A stretch of 64,000 nucleotides of DNA from JBNKHG01 sp050290225 (GTDB lineage: Bacteria > Pseudomonadota > Gammaproteobacteria > Pseudomonadales > Cellvibrionaceae). The position numbers were made by a program, and so were the translations under genes. The notes under the pieces were generated by a model. That model was not told where the DNA came from, ran no database searches, and saw only the letters and a list, made by a program, of their open reading frames with translations. How positions within the stretch are numbered: the first letter of the stretch is position 1; each line of letters opens with the position of its first letter. The stretch spans positions 1 through 64,000 of the forward strand of contig JBNKHG010000075.1 in NCBI GenBank assembly GCA_050290225.1, written 5' to 3'. Below are positions 8,429 through 17,168 of this stretch, piece after piece.

Positions 8429-11400
8429 CTAGGATTGACCCGACACCGCCAGTCGTCGCCTGACCAGACGGCGCACCAGGCTTCGCAGCGCCGCGGGTTT
8501 CACCGGCTTCGACAGATAGTGGCAGCCGCGCGACCTGGCGACGCCGCGCACCTCTTCGGTGGTATCCGCGCTGATGAGAATCGATGGCAACTCTCCCCAA
8601 TGCTCTACTGTACCCTCCAGCGCATCGAAACCGGTGGCGCCATTGTCCAGGTGATAATCGACGATCACCAGATCCGGAACCTGGCCAGCGTTCACTGTTT
8701 GCGGCCATTTCTCCATAGCCTCGGCCAGGGAACGCGCTGTCACAACCACACACCCCCAACTGGTTAAGAGGCTGTGCATACCCTGCAGAATCGCCTGCTC
8801 ATTGTCGATACAAAGCACATGAGCACCCGCCAGATCGGCACCCACCGGCTCCAGGACTTTCTTCGGAAAGGGTTTTTCCACCGGACAGCCCAAGGGGACC
8901 GCGATGGCAAACACAGACCCGCGACCGGGCCAGGAACGCACACTGATTTCGTGCCCAAGCAAATGAGCGCTGCGCTTGGCGATTGCCAGCCCCAGCCCCA
9001 GCCCCTTGTCCGTGGGCCGATCACTCGGTGTCAGGCGCACAAACTCGTCGAATACCCGTTGCTGCTGCTCCTGCGCGATACCCGCCCCTGTGTCCCACAC
9101 CTCAATCCACAGGCGTTGCCCCCGGCGGCGGCAACCCAGTAATACCCGGCCGCGGCTGGTATAACGCAGGGCATTGCTCAGGAAATTCTGCAGAATTCGG
9201 CGCAGCAAGTGGGGATCGGTCTCCACCCAAACATGGCACTCGGGGTGGGAGAACCTCAATTCCCGGGCCGCGGCCATGGCCTGGAATTCAGCCACCAGGG
9301 AACCCAGCATTTCACTGACATCGAAGTTTTCCCGCTTGGGGGTCAACCTGCCACTGTCGAGACGCGACATCTCCCGTAAAGCACTGATCAGCCTCTCCGC
9401 GTTGGCCAGGGCGCCATCGATATTGACCACATCGACCACCAGGCCCTGCCAATCGGCCACACTGACCTTTTGTTGTACCGCCGCAATCAGCAGGCGCGCG
9501 GCGTTGATCGGCTGCAACAGGTCATGGCTGGTATCGGCCATAAAACGCGCCTTGCTGGTGTGGAGTTCTCGCAATTGCGCTTCGGCTTCCGCACGGCGAC
9601 GGTTTTCCTCTTCCAGCGCCTTATTGGTGTCGAGCAGGTCTTTGGTGCGTTGTGCCACGCGCTCCTCCAAGTGCTGCTTGGACTCTTCCAACGCATCCAC
9701 AACGGCGCGGTAGTCGCTAATGTCGGTATAAGTGGTAACGAAGCCACCTCCGGGCATGGGATTGCCCCGCACTTCGATAAAGGTGTCATTGGGCAGGCGA
9801 CGCTCGAAGCGGTGCACTCCGCCTTCACGCAGCAACTGTACCCGCTTTTCCACTTCTCGATCGATCTGCTCCCTGTCATTGGCATCGATCTCTCCGTAGA
9901 GTCCCTTCTCAGCATTGAAGCGGTAGAGATTTTCCACCGGACAACCGATGTACAACAGCTTTTCCGGGAAGGAAAACAACTCAGCGTACTTTTTATTCCA
10001 GGCCACCAGGCACAGATCCGCGTCCACCACGCTGATACCCTGGCTGACGGTTTCGACCGTGGTCTGCAGCAATTCCTGACTGAACTGCAACTGCTGGGAA
10101 GTCCCGTCCATCAGGCTGGCAATATCGTCCAGGTTCAATGGGCGGCCACGACTGACAAGTTCAATCAAACGCCGCGCCGTCGCCGCTCCGACAATCCCCG
10201 ATAGCACCGATTCGGTTTCCTGAACGCAAAAGCGTGGCGCGGCATCGTCGCTCAACAGGCGATGCTGGCAACGTTGTTCGAACCCGAGCCACAAGGTTTG
10301 CAGGCGTTTCTGGCTGACAAAGGGCAGCAGCAGGCTACGAATCTGCGCCATGCTCAGGGGCGTCAACTCCAGACTGTTGTGGACGCTGGTTGCCAACGGC
10401 CGGGCGCGAACAAACGCATAGGCCTGGCGCTCGTCATCCGTATTCATGCGACAGCGCAGGGAGACCAGCACAAACAGACCGATATTAAACAACAGGCTCC
10501 AAAATACCCCGTGACTGAGCGGGTCCAGGCCTGTCACACCAAACAGAGCCTGGGGCCGCAACCAGGAGATGCCGAAGGGCCCCTGTTCCAGCAACGGCAA
10601 GTTCGCGGGAACAACGGCCGGCAGCAACAGGCAATATCCCCAGAGGGCATAGCCCGCCATCAGGCCCGTCAAGACCCCGAATTTGTGGCCACGCCGCCAG
10701 TAGAGCCCGGCCACGATCGCCGGCGCCAATTGGGCCGCCGCCGAAAACGACAGCAACCCGATGCCCGCCAGGCTTCGATCGTCGACAATTAAACGGTGCA
10801 CCCCCCACCCCATAAACAGCACGGCGAAAATACTGATACGCCGAATCAGGCGTAAATGGATACCGAGGGAAACCGCATTACTGGGCGACTCGCGACTGGC
10901 CCGCAACCACAGCGGGGCAACCAGTTCATTGGAAATCATCACGGCCAATGTCACGGCCGCCATTACCACCATGCCGGTGGCGGCGGAAAGGCCGCCGATA
11001 AAGGCCAGCAATGAAAGATCCGTGCGTTGGAGCGACAGGGGCAAGTTCAGAACATAGGTTTCCGCAGAGATATCACTGCCGGCGAAGTGCATCTGCCCGG
11101 CCAACACAATCGGCACTATCAGCAAGCAGAACAGCAACAGATAGAGGGGCAGAATCCAGCGAGCCAGCTTCCAATCCCGCGCTTCCTGATACTCCACCAC
11201 GGCGACATGGAACTGGCGAGGCAGACAGATAATGGCCGCCATGGCGATCAATGTCTGGGTGACAAAATTGATGTTTGCGTGGAATTCCTTCCAGGGAGCA
11301 AGCAGGTTCCCGCCATGCCAGTCAGCCACCGCAGAAACCGAACCCAGACTCTCGACCAATAACCAGGCTGACAGACCGGCAATGGCTGCAAATGCCACCA

Positions 11401-12010
11401 GTTTCACCACCGACTCCAGCGCAATAGCCGCCAGCAGCCCGCGATTGCGCTCGCGTCCCTCTATATGATGAGCACCAAAAATGACGGCAAACAGTGCCAT
11501 CAACACCGCGGCAATCAAGGCGGTATCCACGATCGGCTGGGGGGTGCCCGAGGTGTCAGCGATAATCCCCCAGGCCATGGTCACCGCACGTAGCTGCAAC
11601 GCGATATAGGGCAGCGAACCGGCTACCGCCACCAGGGTCACCAGCGCCGCCAACCCCTGGTTCTTGCCATAGCGCGAACCAATGAAATCCGCCACCGACG
11701 TCACTTTCAGGCGCTCGCCCACCGCCAACAGCTTACGCATAAATCCGCTGCCGAACAGGAACAACAACATGGGACCGAGATAGATCGGCAGGAAATTCCA
11801 GCTACCGGACACCGCTTGACTGACGGCCCCGAAAAATGTCCAGGAACTGCAGTAAACCGCCAGGGCAAAGGCGTAGACCAGTGAACGCAGGACTGTCGCC
11901 TGCTTGCCGCGGCGGTCCGCCCACCAGGCCACGCCGCCGAGCAGGCCCAGATACAACAGGGCCAGAAGCAGCGCCAAGCCTTCGATGGAGACCGCGTCTT
12001 GTGTCGGCAT
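8429..12010 (-). CDS. Hybrid histidine kinase with sodium/solute symporter-like sensor domain (CrbS/MxtR type)
   Basis: A 1193-residue inner-membrane sensor. Residues ~1-520 are a multi-helix SLC5/SSF (PutP-like) module; ~540-620 a STAC-like linker; ~640-750 a PAS fold; then a coiled coil, HisKA with phospho-acceptor His829 in TSHDLLQPINAARL, an HATPase domain with DTGAGI and GLGLGLAI boxes, and a receiver domain from ~1060 with phospho-acceptor Asp1118 (VIVDYHL) and Lys1168 (SKPVK). This order and the HDLLQPxNAARL box match CrbS/MxtR kinases, which control acetate utilisation in Vibrio and Pseudomonas with the LuxR-type regulator CrbR. No partner regulator gene is in the window. Ligand here is unproven. 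Confidence 0.9.
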   Translation of the reverse strand: MPTQDAVSIEGLALLLALLYLGLLGGVAWWADRRGKQATVLRSLVYAFALAVYCSSWTFFGAVSQAVSGSWNFLPIYLGPMLLFLFGSGFMRKLLAVGERLKVTSVADFIGSRYGKNQGLAALVTLVAVAGSLPYIALQLRAVTMAWGIIADTSGTPQPIVDTALIAAVLMALFAVIFGAHHIEGRERNRGLLAAIALESVVKLVAFAAIAGLSAWLLVESLGSVSAVADWHGGNLLAPWKEFHANINFVTQTLIAMAAIICLPRQFHVAVVEYQEARDWKLARWILPLYLLLFCLLIVPIVLAGQMHFAGSDISAETYVLNLPLSLQRTDLSLLAFIGGLSAATGMVVMAAVTLAVMISNELVAPLWLRASRESPSNAVSLGIHLRLIRRISIFAVLFMGWGVHRLIVDDRSLAGIGLLSFSAAAQLAPAIVAGLYWRRGHKFGVLTGLMAGYALWGYCLLLPAVVPANLPLLEQGPFGISWLRPQALFGVTGLDPLSHGVFWSLLFNIGLFVLVSLRCRMNTDDERQAYAFVRARPLATSVHNSLELTPLSMAQIRSLLLPFVSQKRLQTLWLGFEQRCQHRLLSDDAAPRFCVQETESVLSGIVGAATARRLIELVSRGRPLNLDDIASLMDGTSQQLQFSQELLQTTVETVSQGISVVDADLCLVAWNKKYAELFSFPEKLLYIGCPVENLYRFNAEKGLYGEIDANDREQIDREVEKRVQLLREGGVHRFERRLPNDTFIEVRGNPMPGGGFVTTYTDISDYRAVVDALEESKQHLEERVAQRTKDLLDTNKALEEENRRRAEAEAQLRELHTSKARFMADTSHDLLQPINAARLLIAAVQQKVSVADWQGLVVDVVNIDGALANAERLISALREMSRLDSGRLTPKRENFDVSEMLGSLVAEFQAMAAARELRFSHPECHVWVETDPHLLRRILQNFLSNALRYTSRGRVLLGCRRRGQRLWIEVWDTGAGIAQEQQQRVFDEFVRLTPSDRPTDKGLGLGLAIAKRSAHLLGHEISVRSWPGRGSVFAIAVPLGCPVEKPFPKKVLEPVGADLAGAHVLCIDNEQAILQGMHSLLTSWGCVVVTARSLAEAMEKWPQTVNAGQVPDLVIVDYHLDNGATGFDALEGTVEHWGELPSILISADTTEEVRGVARSRGCHYLSKPVKPAALRSLVRRLVRRRLAVSGQS

Positions 12011-12127
12011 CAGGCCTCCCCGCCCCTGCTCAAAGAGTCAATACACTGACTGCCATGTTGTAACAAATTGCAGAGAATAGGACAATTCGACATAAGTCCA
12101 CACCGGTTTAACAAAACTGAAAATGAA

Positions 12128-12151
12128 CTGCGATGACAGATGTCATCGCAG
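12128..12151. promoter_or_regulatory. Perfect 24-bp palindrome in divergent promoter region
   Basis: Arms CTGCGATGACA and TGTCATCGCAG are exact complements around a central GA. It sits in the 189-bp gap between the histidine kinase (minus) and glycosyltransferase (plus) genes. The near-absence of a loop makes a DNA-binding operator more likely than an RNA hairpin. The regulator is unknown. Confidence 0.5.
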
Positions 12152-12185
12152 TACGGTCTCTCAGATAATACGATCTCTCACATAA
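12152..12185 (+). repeat. Two tandem 17-bp repeats upstream of the glycosyltransferase
   Basis: TACGGTCTCTCAGATAA is followed directly by TACGATCTCTCACATAA (15 of 17 identical), ending 14 bp before the ATG at 12200. They adjoin the 24-bp palindrome. They could be paired regulator sites or part of the leader. Confidence 0.5.
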
Positions 12186-12199
12186 AGTACCGCACAACA

Positions 12200-13465
12200 A
12201 TGACCAAAGTCCTGATCATCGGTTACGTCTGGCCGGAGCCCAGCTCCTCAGCGGCTGGCGCCCATATGCTTTCACTACTGGCGCTTTTCCAATCCCAGGG
12301 CTGGAAAATTACCTTCACCAGCCCCGCCGCCCGCACAGAGCACATGGCCAAGCTGGAGCCGCTCGGGGTCAAAACGGCCGACATAGCACTCAACGACAGC
12401 AGCTTTGACCGGTTTGTTGCCGAGCTCAGCCCCCACATCGTTGTCTTCGACCGTTTTATGATGGAGGAACAATTCGGCTGGCGGGTTGAAAAAACCTGCC
12501 CCTCCGCCCTGCGCATTCTCGACACCGAAGACCTCTTTTGCCTGCGCCACGCTCGTCACCACGCCGTGAAAAAACATGGCAGAATAGAAACCCGGCTCAC
12601 GAAGGCTCAACTGTTTACCGAACTGGCACAACGGGAAATTGCAGCCATTCTTCGCTCCGACCTGTCGTTGATCATTTCCGAAGCCGAACACCAACTACTG
12701 ACCGATCTGTTTAAAATCGATCCCGTACTGCTGCACTATTATCCCTTGATCATCGATAGCAGGCGTCTCGATCAACAGCCCCCGAACTTCAATCAGCGCG
12801 ACGGCTTTATATCCATTGGCAACTTTCGCCACCCGCCCAACTGGGACGCGGTGCGCTGGCTGAAAGAGAGCATCTGGCCACTGATCAGGCGCGACCTGCC
12901 CCAATCGGAATGTCGTATCTACGGCGCCTACACTCCGCCCAAGGCCAGCGCCCTGCATAATCCCCAAGAAGGATTCCTGGTGTTGGGCCGTGCCGAGAGT
13001 GCCCGGGACGTGATGCAGCGAGCCCGCGTGAACCTTGCCCCGTTGCGCTTCGGCGCCGGCCTCAAAGGCAAATTGGCGGATGCCATGGTTTGCGGCACAC
13101 CGAGCGTCACCTCCCGAGTAGGCGCCGAAGGCATGAGTGGCGAACTGCCCTTTGCCGGCACTGTGGCCGATAGCGCCGAGGACATTGCAAAGGCAGCGGT
13201 CAGCCTTTACAACGACCAGAGCCAGTGGCGCCAGGCTCAACAAAGGGGCTTCGACATTGTTCGCCAACGCTTCAACCGCGACACACACGACGCGCCCCTG
13301 CTGAAGACCATTCAACGGCTGCGGGAAAACCTCGACCAACACCGCCTGAACAATTTTACCGGTGCCATGCTGCTACACCACCTGCATAAAAGCACCCAGT
13401 ATATGTCCCAATGGATAGAGGCCAAGAATCAGGCTGCCAACGGCCTCTCTGAACTGGATAACTGA
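12200..13465 (+). CDS. Glycosyltransferase, GT4-like (GT-B fold)
   Basis: A 421-residue protein predicted to transfer a sugar from a nucleotide donor. It starts with a Rossmann strand typical of GT-B enzymes (TKVLIIGYVWPEPSSSAAG). The C-terminal half has the donor-binding signature of Glycos_transf_1 proteins: VNLAPLRFGAGLKGKLADAM followed by CGTPSVTSRVGAEGM, with the acidic residue weakly conserved. A longer start at 12140 lies inside a palindrome and would add 20 unstructured residues, so 12200 is chosen. The stop overlaps the next start as TGATG, coupling it to a hexose-phosphate mutarotase-like gene. No signal peptide, so cytoplasmic; acceptor unknown. Confidence 0.82.
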   Translation: MTKVLIIGYVWPEPSSSAAGAHMLSLLALFQSQGWKITFTSPAARTEHMAKLEPLGVKTADIALNDSSFDRFVAELSPHIVVFDRFMMEEQFGWRVEKTCPSALRILDTEDLFCLRHARHHAVKKHGRIETRLTKAQLFTELAQREIAAILRSDLSLIISEAEHQLLTDLFKIDPVLLHYYPLIIDSRRLDQQPPNFNQRDGFISIGNFRHPPNWDAVRWLKESIWPLIRRDLPQSECRIYGAYTPPKASALHNPQEGFLVLGRAESARDVMQRARVNLAPLRFGAGLKGKLADAMVCGTPSVTSRVGAEGMSGELPFAGTVADSAEDIAKAAVSLYNDQSQWRQAQQRGFDIVRQRFNRDTHDAPLLKTIQRLRENLDQHRLNNFTGAMLLHHLHKSTQYMSQWIEAKNQAANGLSELDN

Positions 13466-14388
13466 TGACAACCATGACAACTCAACGTCTTGAACAACAA
13501 CTGCAAAACATCCCGGAAGTTGCTCTGTGCCAGAGCACAGTCAGGTACCCGAACCGCACTCACCAGCCAGGTCTGCCGCTGCTGGTAATCGACAACCCCC
13601 ACTGCCGGGCAGTCGTCGCACTGCAGGGTGCGCAACTGTTGGAGTTTACACCTCGCGGCGGCGATGCATTGCTGTGGCTTAGCCCCAATGCCCTATTCTC
13701 CCCCGGCACGGCGATCCGAGGCGGCATTCCGGTCTGTCTGCCCTGGTTCGGCGTTAACCCGCAGGCGCCGGAGCAACCCAAGCACGGTTTTGCCCGGAAC
13801 CGGGACTGGCAGTTGCAACACATTGCCACAGACCCAAACGGTGAAACCCGACTGAGCTTTGACTTTAAATACAATGGCAGAGAAGCGGCGCTGTTTGCCT
13901 ACCCTTTTAGCGCACGATTAACCCTGCGGTTGGGCCAACAACTGGAGCTCACCCTGACGGTAACCAATACGGGAACGGACAGATTGCCGCTTAGCTGGGC
14001 CCTGCATAGCTATCATCCGGTGGCCGATCTCGCCGACACCCGCGTAACGGGGCTGGACGGCTGCCGCTATCTGGATAACACCCGTGCTCTGGCACCTGCG
14101 ATCCAGACAGGCGAAGTCCGTTTTAGCGGCGAGGTCGACCGGGCTTATGAATGTGTAGGTCGAACCCAGATTATTGAGGGTAACCCCCGTATTATTATCA
14201 GCGGAGAAAACTGTAACAGTGCCATTGTCTGGAATCCGGGGGCCGAACTCGCCGCCGGTATTGGCGATATCGGTGCGGGCAATTATGCAGGATTTGTTTG
14301 CGTGGAGCGTGGGGCAGCGTTTGGGGATGCCAGGTATTTACACGCAGGCGAGCGGCTAACAAGTCAATTAACCCTTACCACAGGTTAA
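13465..14388 (+). CDS. D-hexose-6-phosphate mutarotase (YeaD-like aldose 1-epimerase)
   Basis: A 307-residue galactose-mutarotase-fold protein that would interconvert alpha and beta anomers of hexose 6-phosphates. Family landmarks are IRGGIPVCLPWFGVNP, the catalytic His107 in KHGFARN, a second histidine in WALHSYHPV and the catalytic Glu281 in FVCVERG. Length and the IRGGIP-PWFG block match E. coli YeaD rather than GalM. It is coupled to the upstream glycosyltransferase by a TGATG overlap and ends 35 nt before the convergent TonB receptor. Confidence 0.9.
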   Translation: MTTMTTQRLEQQLQNIPEVALCQSTVRYPNRTHQPGLPLLVIDNPHCRAVVALQGAQLLEFTPRGGDALLWLSPNALFSPGTAIRGGIPVCLPWFGVNPQAPEQPKHGFARNRDWQLQHIATDPNGETRLSFDFKYNGREAALFAYPFSARLTLRLGQQLELTLTVTNTGTDRLPLSWALHSYHPVADLADTRVTGLDGCRYLDNTRALAPAIQTGEVRFSGEVDRAYECVGRTQIIEGNPRIIISGENCNSAIVWNPGAELAAGIGDIGAGNYAGFVCVERGAAFGDARYLHAGERLTSQLTLTTG

Positions 14389-14423
14389 ATGGTTGCCACT
14401 CGTCAGGAGCCGGGGATGCGATA

Positions 14424-16670
14424 CTATTTAAACTTGTAATTTACCTGCAGGCCCCATTCACGCTCTCGGGCGTAGTTTGCTTCGGAGATACCCAAACTCG
14501 CCAACTCGGAAGCCCCGCTGACAAAATAACGTTTATCGGTCAGGTTCGTGACAAACACGCCCACGCCCCATGCTTCATCGCGACTGCGCCAGTCCAATGA
14601 AGCATTGACCAATGTAAGGCCATCCTGGGCAATGGTTTCGACATTGGTGGGATCGTGGTAGACCTTGCTTTTGTAGTTGGCATTACCTGCCAGACGTATA
14701 ACCCCGGCATTATCCAAACCCCAGCTATAACTGAGATCGGCATGGACGTTCCAGCGAGGCACCCGCACAAGATCCATATCCTCGGTAATGATTACCCCGG
14801 GATCCAGCGATTCATAGCGTGCGTCCAGATAACCTATACCTGCCCGCGCAGAAAATCCGTTGACGCCGGTTAAGGCCAGCTCTAATTCCCCGCCCTTAAT
14901 ACCGGCTTCGGCCGCATTGTTGATTACAGGGATCACGCCGGCGTCCAGCACAGTAAATTGCATATCCTCGTAATCGGTATCAAACAGACTGGCCTGGATA
15001 TTCACTCGACCATCCCAGAGCAACGCTTTCAAACCCAGCTCAGTCGTAGCGGCAAATTCAGGGTCAAAACGGTCTACGGGCCCCGGAAAAATCTGGCGAC
15101 CGTTAAAACCACCGCTCTTGAAACCACGACTGTAACTCAGATAGCTCATTAGAGTGGGTGTCCAGCGGTAATCCAGACTCACCATGGGCGAACTGTTAGT
15201 CCATTCATCGTCAACAGTGGCGGGCCCCACCACCTGTTCGCCACTGTTTATTTTACGGTTATTGACGCTGAACGCCTTCTTCTCCCGCGTCACGCGCAGA
15301 CCAGCAGTCGCGCTCAATTGTTCGGTTATTGCATAACTGATTTGCGAAAAGACCGCGCCACTGCGTGTACGAATATCGTTGTTAACATCAAAGTCGGAAT
15401 CCAACAATGCAATACCCGTAGCCGCGTAAAGCCCGGACCAGAGAATAGCTTCCGTCTGATTGATTCCGTGTTCGCGGGAGTAGTAGACACCAGCCAGCCA
15501 GTTGAGTTTGTCTTCCAGCGCTATCCCCTGGACACGAAACTCCTGACTGAACTGTTTATGACTATCGCGATTGGTACTGTGAGCATAGTCATAGGGGGAA
15601 GCATCCGAATCGCGCGCATACACGGCACTCATACGACGATAACCGCTAATGGCCGTCAAGGTTCCCCAGTCAAAATCGTGTTCGAGCGACAACGACGCGC
15701 CGCTGACATTCAGGTCGTCTTGACTGGGACCATCCTGGTGGTTTTCATCGGTATTGCCGGTTAGCCAGCGATCATCGTACGGGCTATCCGGCGATGCCAC
15801 CAGGGCATTGAACAGATCCCGATGTGGCGTAAACGTCATGGGAGTCACTTCGAGCAACGTCTGGGCGATGGCTTCCTGGCGTTGTTTGGTGTGATCCAGA
15901 GACAACAGCCACTCCGATCGATCGCTGGGTTGATAGGCAATGACAGCCTTCGCGCTTTGCCGATCAATATCCCCCAGCTCGGTACCGTCGGACAGGCGTT
16001 CGACATAGCCGTCTCGTGCATCGGAAGATACACTGATACGTCCCTGCATATTATCCATTACCCGACCTTCCGCACTGACGACCAGGTCGCGACGCCGGTA
16101 ATCACCGGTAGTCGCCTGTATCTCGCCCTGAAACGCTTCGCTCGGCTTTCGGGATATGACCTGGATGGCACCACCAATGCTGTTTTTACCAAATAGCGTA
16201 CCCTGTGGACCTCGCAACACTTCTACACGCTCAATATCCGTCAGCTCAAGTACCCCACCCACCGAGCGGGATATATAGACACCATCCAGATAAATTCCCA
16301 CCCCAGGATCCGTGGTCAATAGAAAATCGTTTTGCCCCACACCGCGAATAAAGACACTGGCAGCGTTGCTACTGCCCGAAAATGGCGCGGTCCAGTTGAA
16401 ATCGACATTTGGCGCCAAGTCCCCCAAATTGGAAATATCTTCAAGCAATGGCGACTGCAATTGTTCCCTGCCAAAAGCCGTTATTGCGATGGGTACCTGA
16501 TGAGATTGTTCCTGGCGCTTGCGTGCTGTTACGACGATTTCGTCGTACACATTTTGATCGACAGGGGTTGTGTGAATCCCGGTAGAACCGAAGGTGACGG
16601 GTGATCCCACAACAACCAGGCAGGTAATGAGACGGGGATGAATTGTGCGAAACATGCTCTTTACATTCAT
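14424..16670 (-). CDS. TonB-dependent outer-membrane receptor
   Basis: About 748 residues from the ATG at 16670, which has GAAGAG 8 nt upstream; a TTG at 16709 would extend it without benefit. A signal peptide is followed by a TonB-box-like DEIVVTARKRQE, a plug with VFIRGVGQNDF and PQGTLFGKNSIGGAIQVISRKP, and a 22-strand-type barrel ending VNYKFK. There is no STN domain, so unlike the first receptor it is a simple importer. Sequence is of the broad receptor family abundant in sphingomonads and Cellvibrionales; substrate cannot be inferred. It is divergent from the TPP-enzyme gene across a 0.5-kb gap and convergent with the mutarotase gene. Confidence 0.9.
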   Translation of the reverse strand: MNVKSMFRTIHPRLITCLVVVGSPVTFGSTGIHTTPVDQNVYDEIVVTARKRQEQSHQVPIAITAFGREQLQSPLLEDISNLGDLAPNVDFNWTAPFSGSSNAASVFIRGVGQNDFLLTTDPGVGIYLDGVYISRSVGGVLELTDIERVEVLRGPQGTLFGKNSIGGAIQVISRKPSEAFQGEIQATTGDYRRRDLVVSAEGRVMDNMQGRISVSSDARDGYVERLSDGTELGDIDRQSAKAVIAYQPSDRSEWLLSLDHTKQRQEAIAQTLLEVTPMTFTPHRDLFNALVASPDSPYDDRWLTGNTDENHQDGPSQDDLNVSGASLSLEHDFDWGTLTAISGYRRMSAVYARDSDASPYDYAHSTNRDSHKQFSQEFRVQGIALEDKLNWLAGVYYSREHGINQTEAILWSGLYAATGIALLDSDFDVNNDIRTRSGAVFSQISYAITEQLSATAGLRVTREKKAFSVNNRKINSGEQVVGPATVDDEWTNSSPMVSLDYRWTPTLMSYLSYSRGFKSGGFNGRQIFPGPVDRFDPEFAATTELGLKALLWDGRVNIQASLFDTDYEDMQFTVLDAGVIPVINNAAEAGIKGGELELALTGVNGFSARAGIGYLDARYESLDPGVIITEDMDLVRVPRWNVHADLSYSWGLDNAGVIRLAGNANYKSKVYHDPTNVETIAQDGLTLVNASLDWRSRDEAWGVGVFVTNLTDKRYFVSGASELASLGISEANYAREREWGLQVNYKFK

Positions 16671-17168
16671 AGGCCCAACTCTTCTCTGAATGGTCGTGGT
16701 CCGGGACAACGCTGAAAGCGCAACCGTTATATGACCGGCATTAAACCGTGTACCACGGAGTTTCTCAAGTCAATTACCGCACAAACGCAAACAACAGGAA
16801 CTGGTCAATATTCAACCAGAGAACCCATTCACACCTGAACACGAAAGATAACATCGCCAATTCAGATACATTCTCTTTCAATGTCTATACTCATTTTAAG
16901 TAATCCGCGATTAACACAACTATCTCACCCACTGTTTGTCTGTAATATAAAGAAAGTGAAGACCAACAAACAAAGAGGTTTTATTTCATAATTCTCGGGC
17001 GTTATCCGATTGATAAAAGTTAACCAGCGGCATAAAAACCTCTGCCAATGTTGTAATTAGTTCACAAACTGCAATAATTAATTGGCGCAGAAATCAACAT
17101 TTGTATATATTCCGATCTTCCGTGAGTTAGAGAAATCAATGCACATTGAGCAATAGGCTAGGTAAGCG
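16671..17168. other. AT-rich divergent intergenic region with inverted repeat
   Basis: A 498-bp gap between the TonB receptor and the TPP-enzyme gene, clearly more AT-rich than its surroundings. It holds an interrupted inverted repeat: AGAGGTTTTAT at 16974-16984 and ATAAAAACCTCT at 17032-17043, one extra base in the second arm. The 47-bp spacer also holds a GTTATC/GATAAAAGTTAAC segment. It probably contains both promoters, but no confident -35/-10 pair or coding sequence is seen. Confidence 0.45.

Noticed and set aside
8429..12010. The kinase gene as a proline/sodium symporter (PutP)
   Set aside because: Only the first ~520 residues are symporter-like; the same frame continues through PAS, HisKA, HATPase and receiver domains.
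12695..13342. A 215-codon antisense ORF within the glycosyltransferase gene
   Set aside because: It lacks a ribosome-binding site and family resemblance, and the plus-strand gene has clear GT motifs, so it is a shadow frame. The same applies to long antisense frames in leuS (36457-37365), the TPP gene (17988-18647) and aroA-type DAHP synthase (53168-53788).
14424..16670. The second TonB receptor as part of another surface-signalling system
   Set aside because: It has no STN domain and no sigma or FecR gene beside it.
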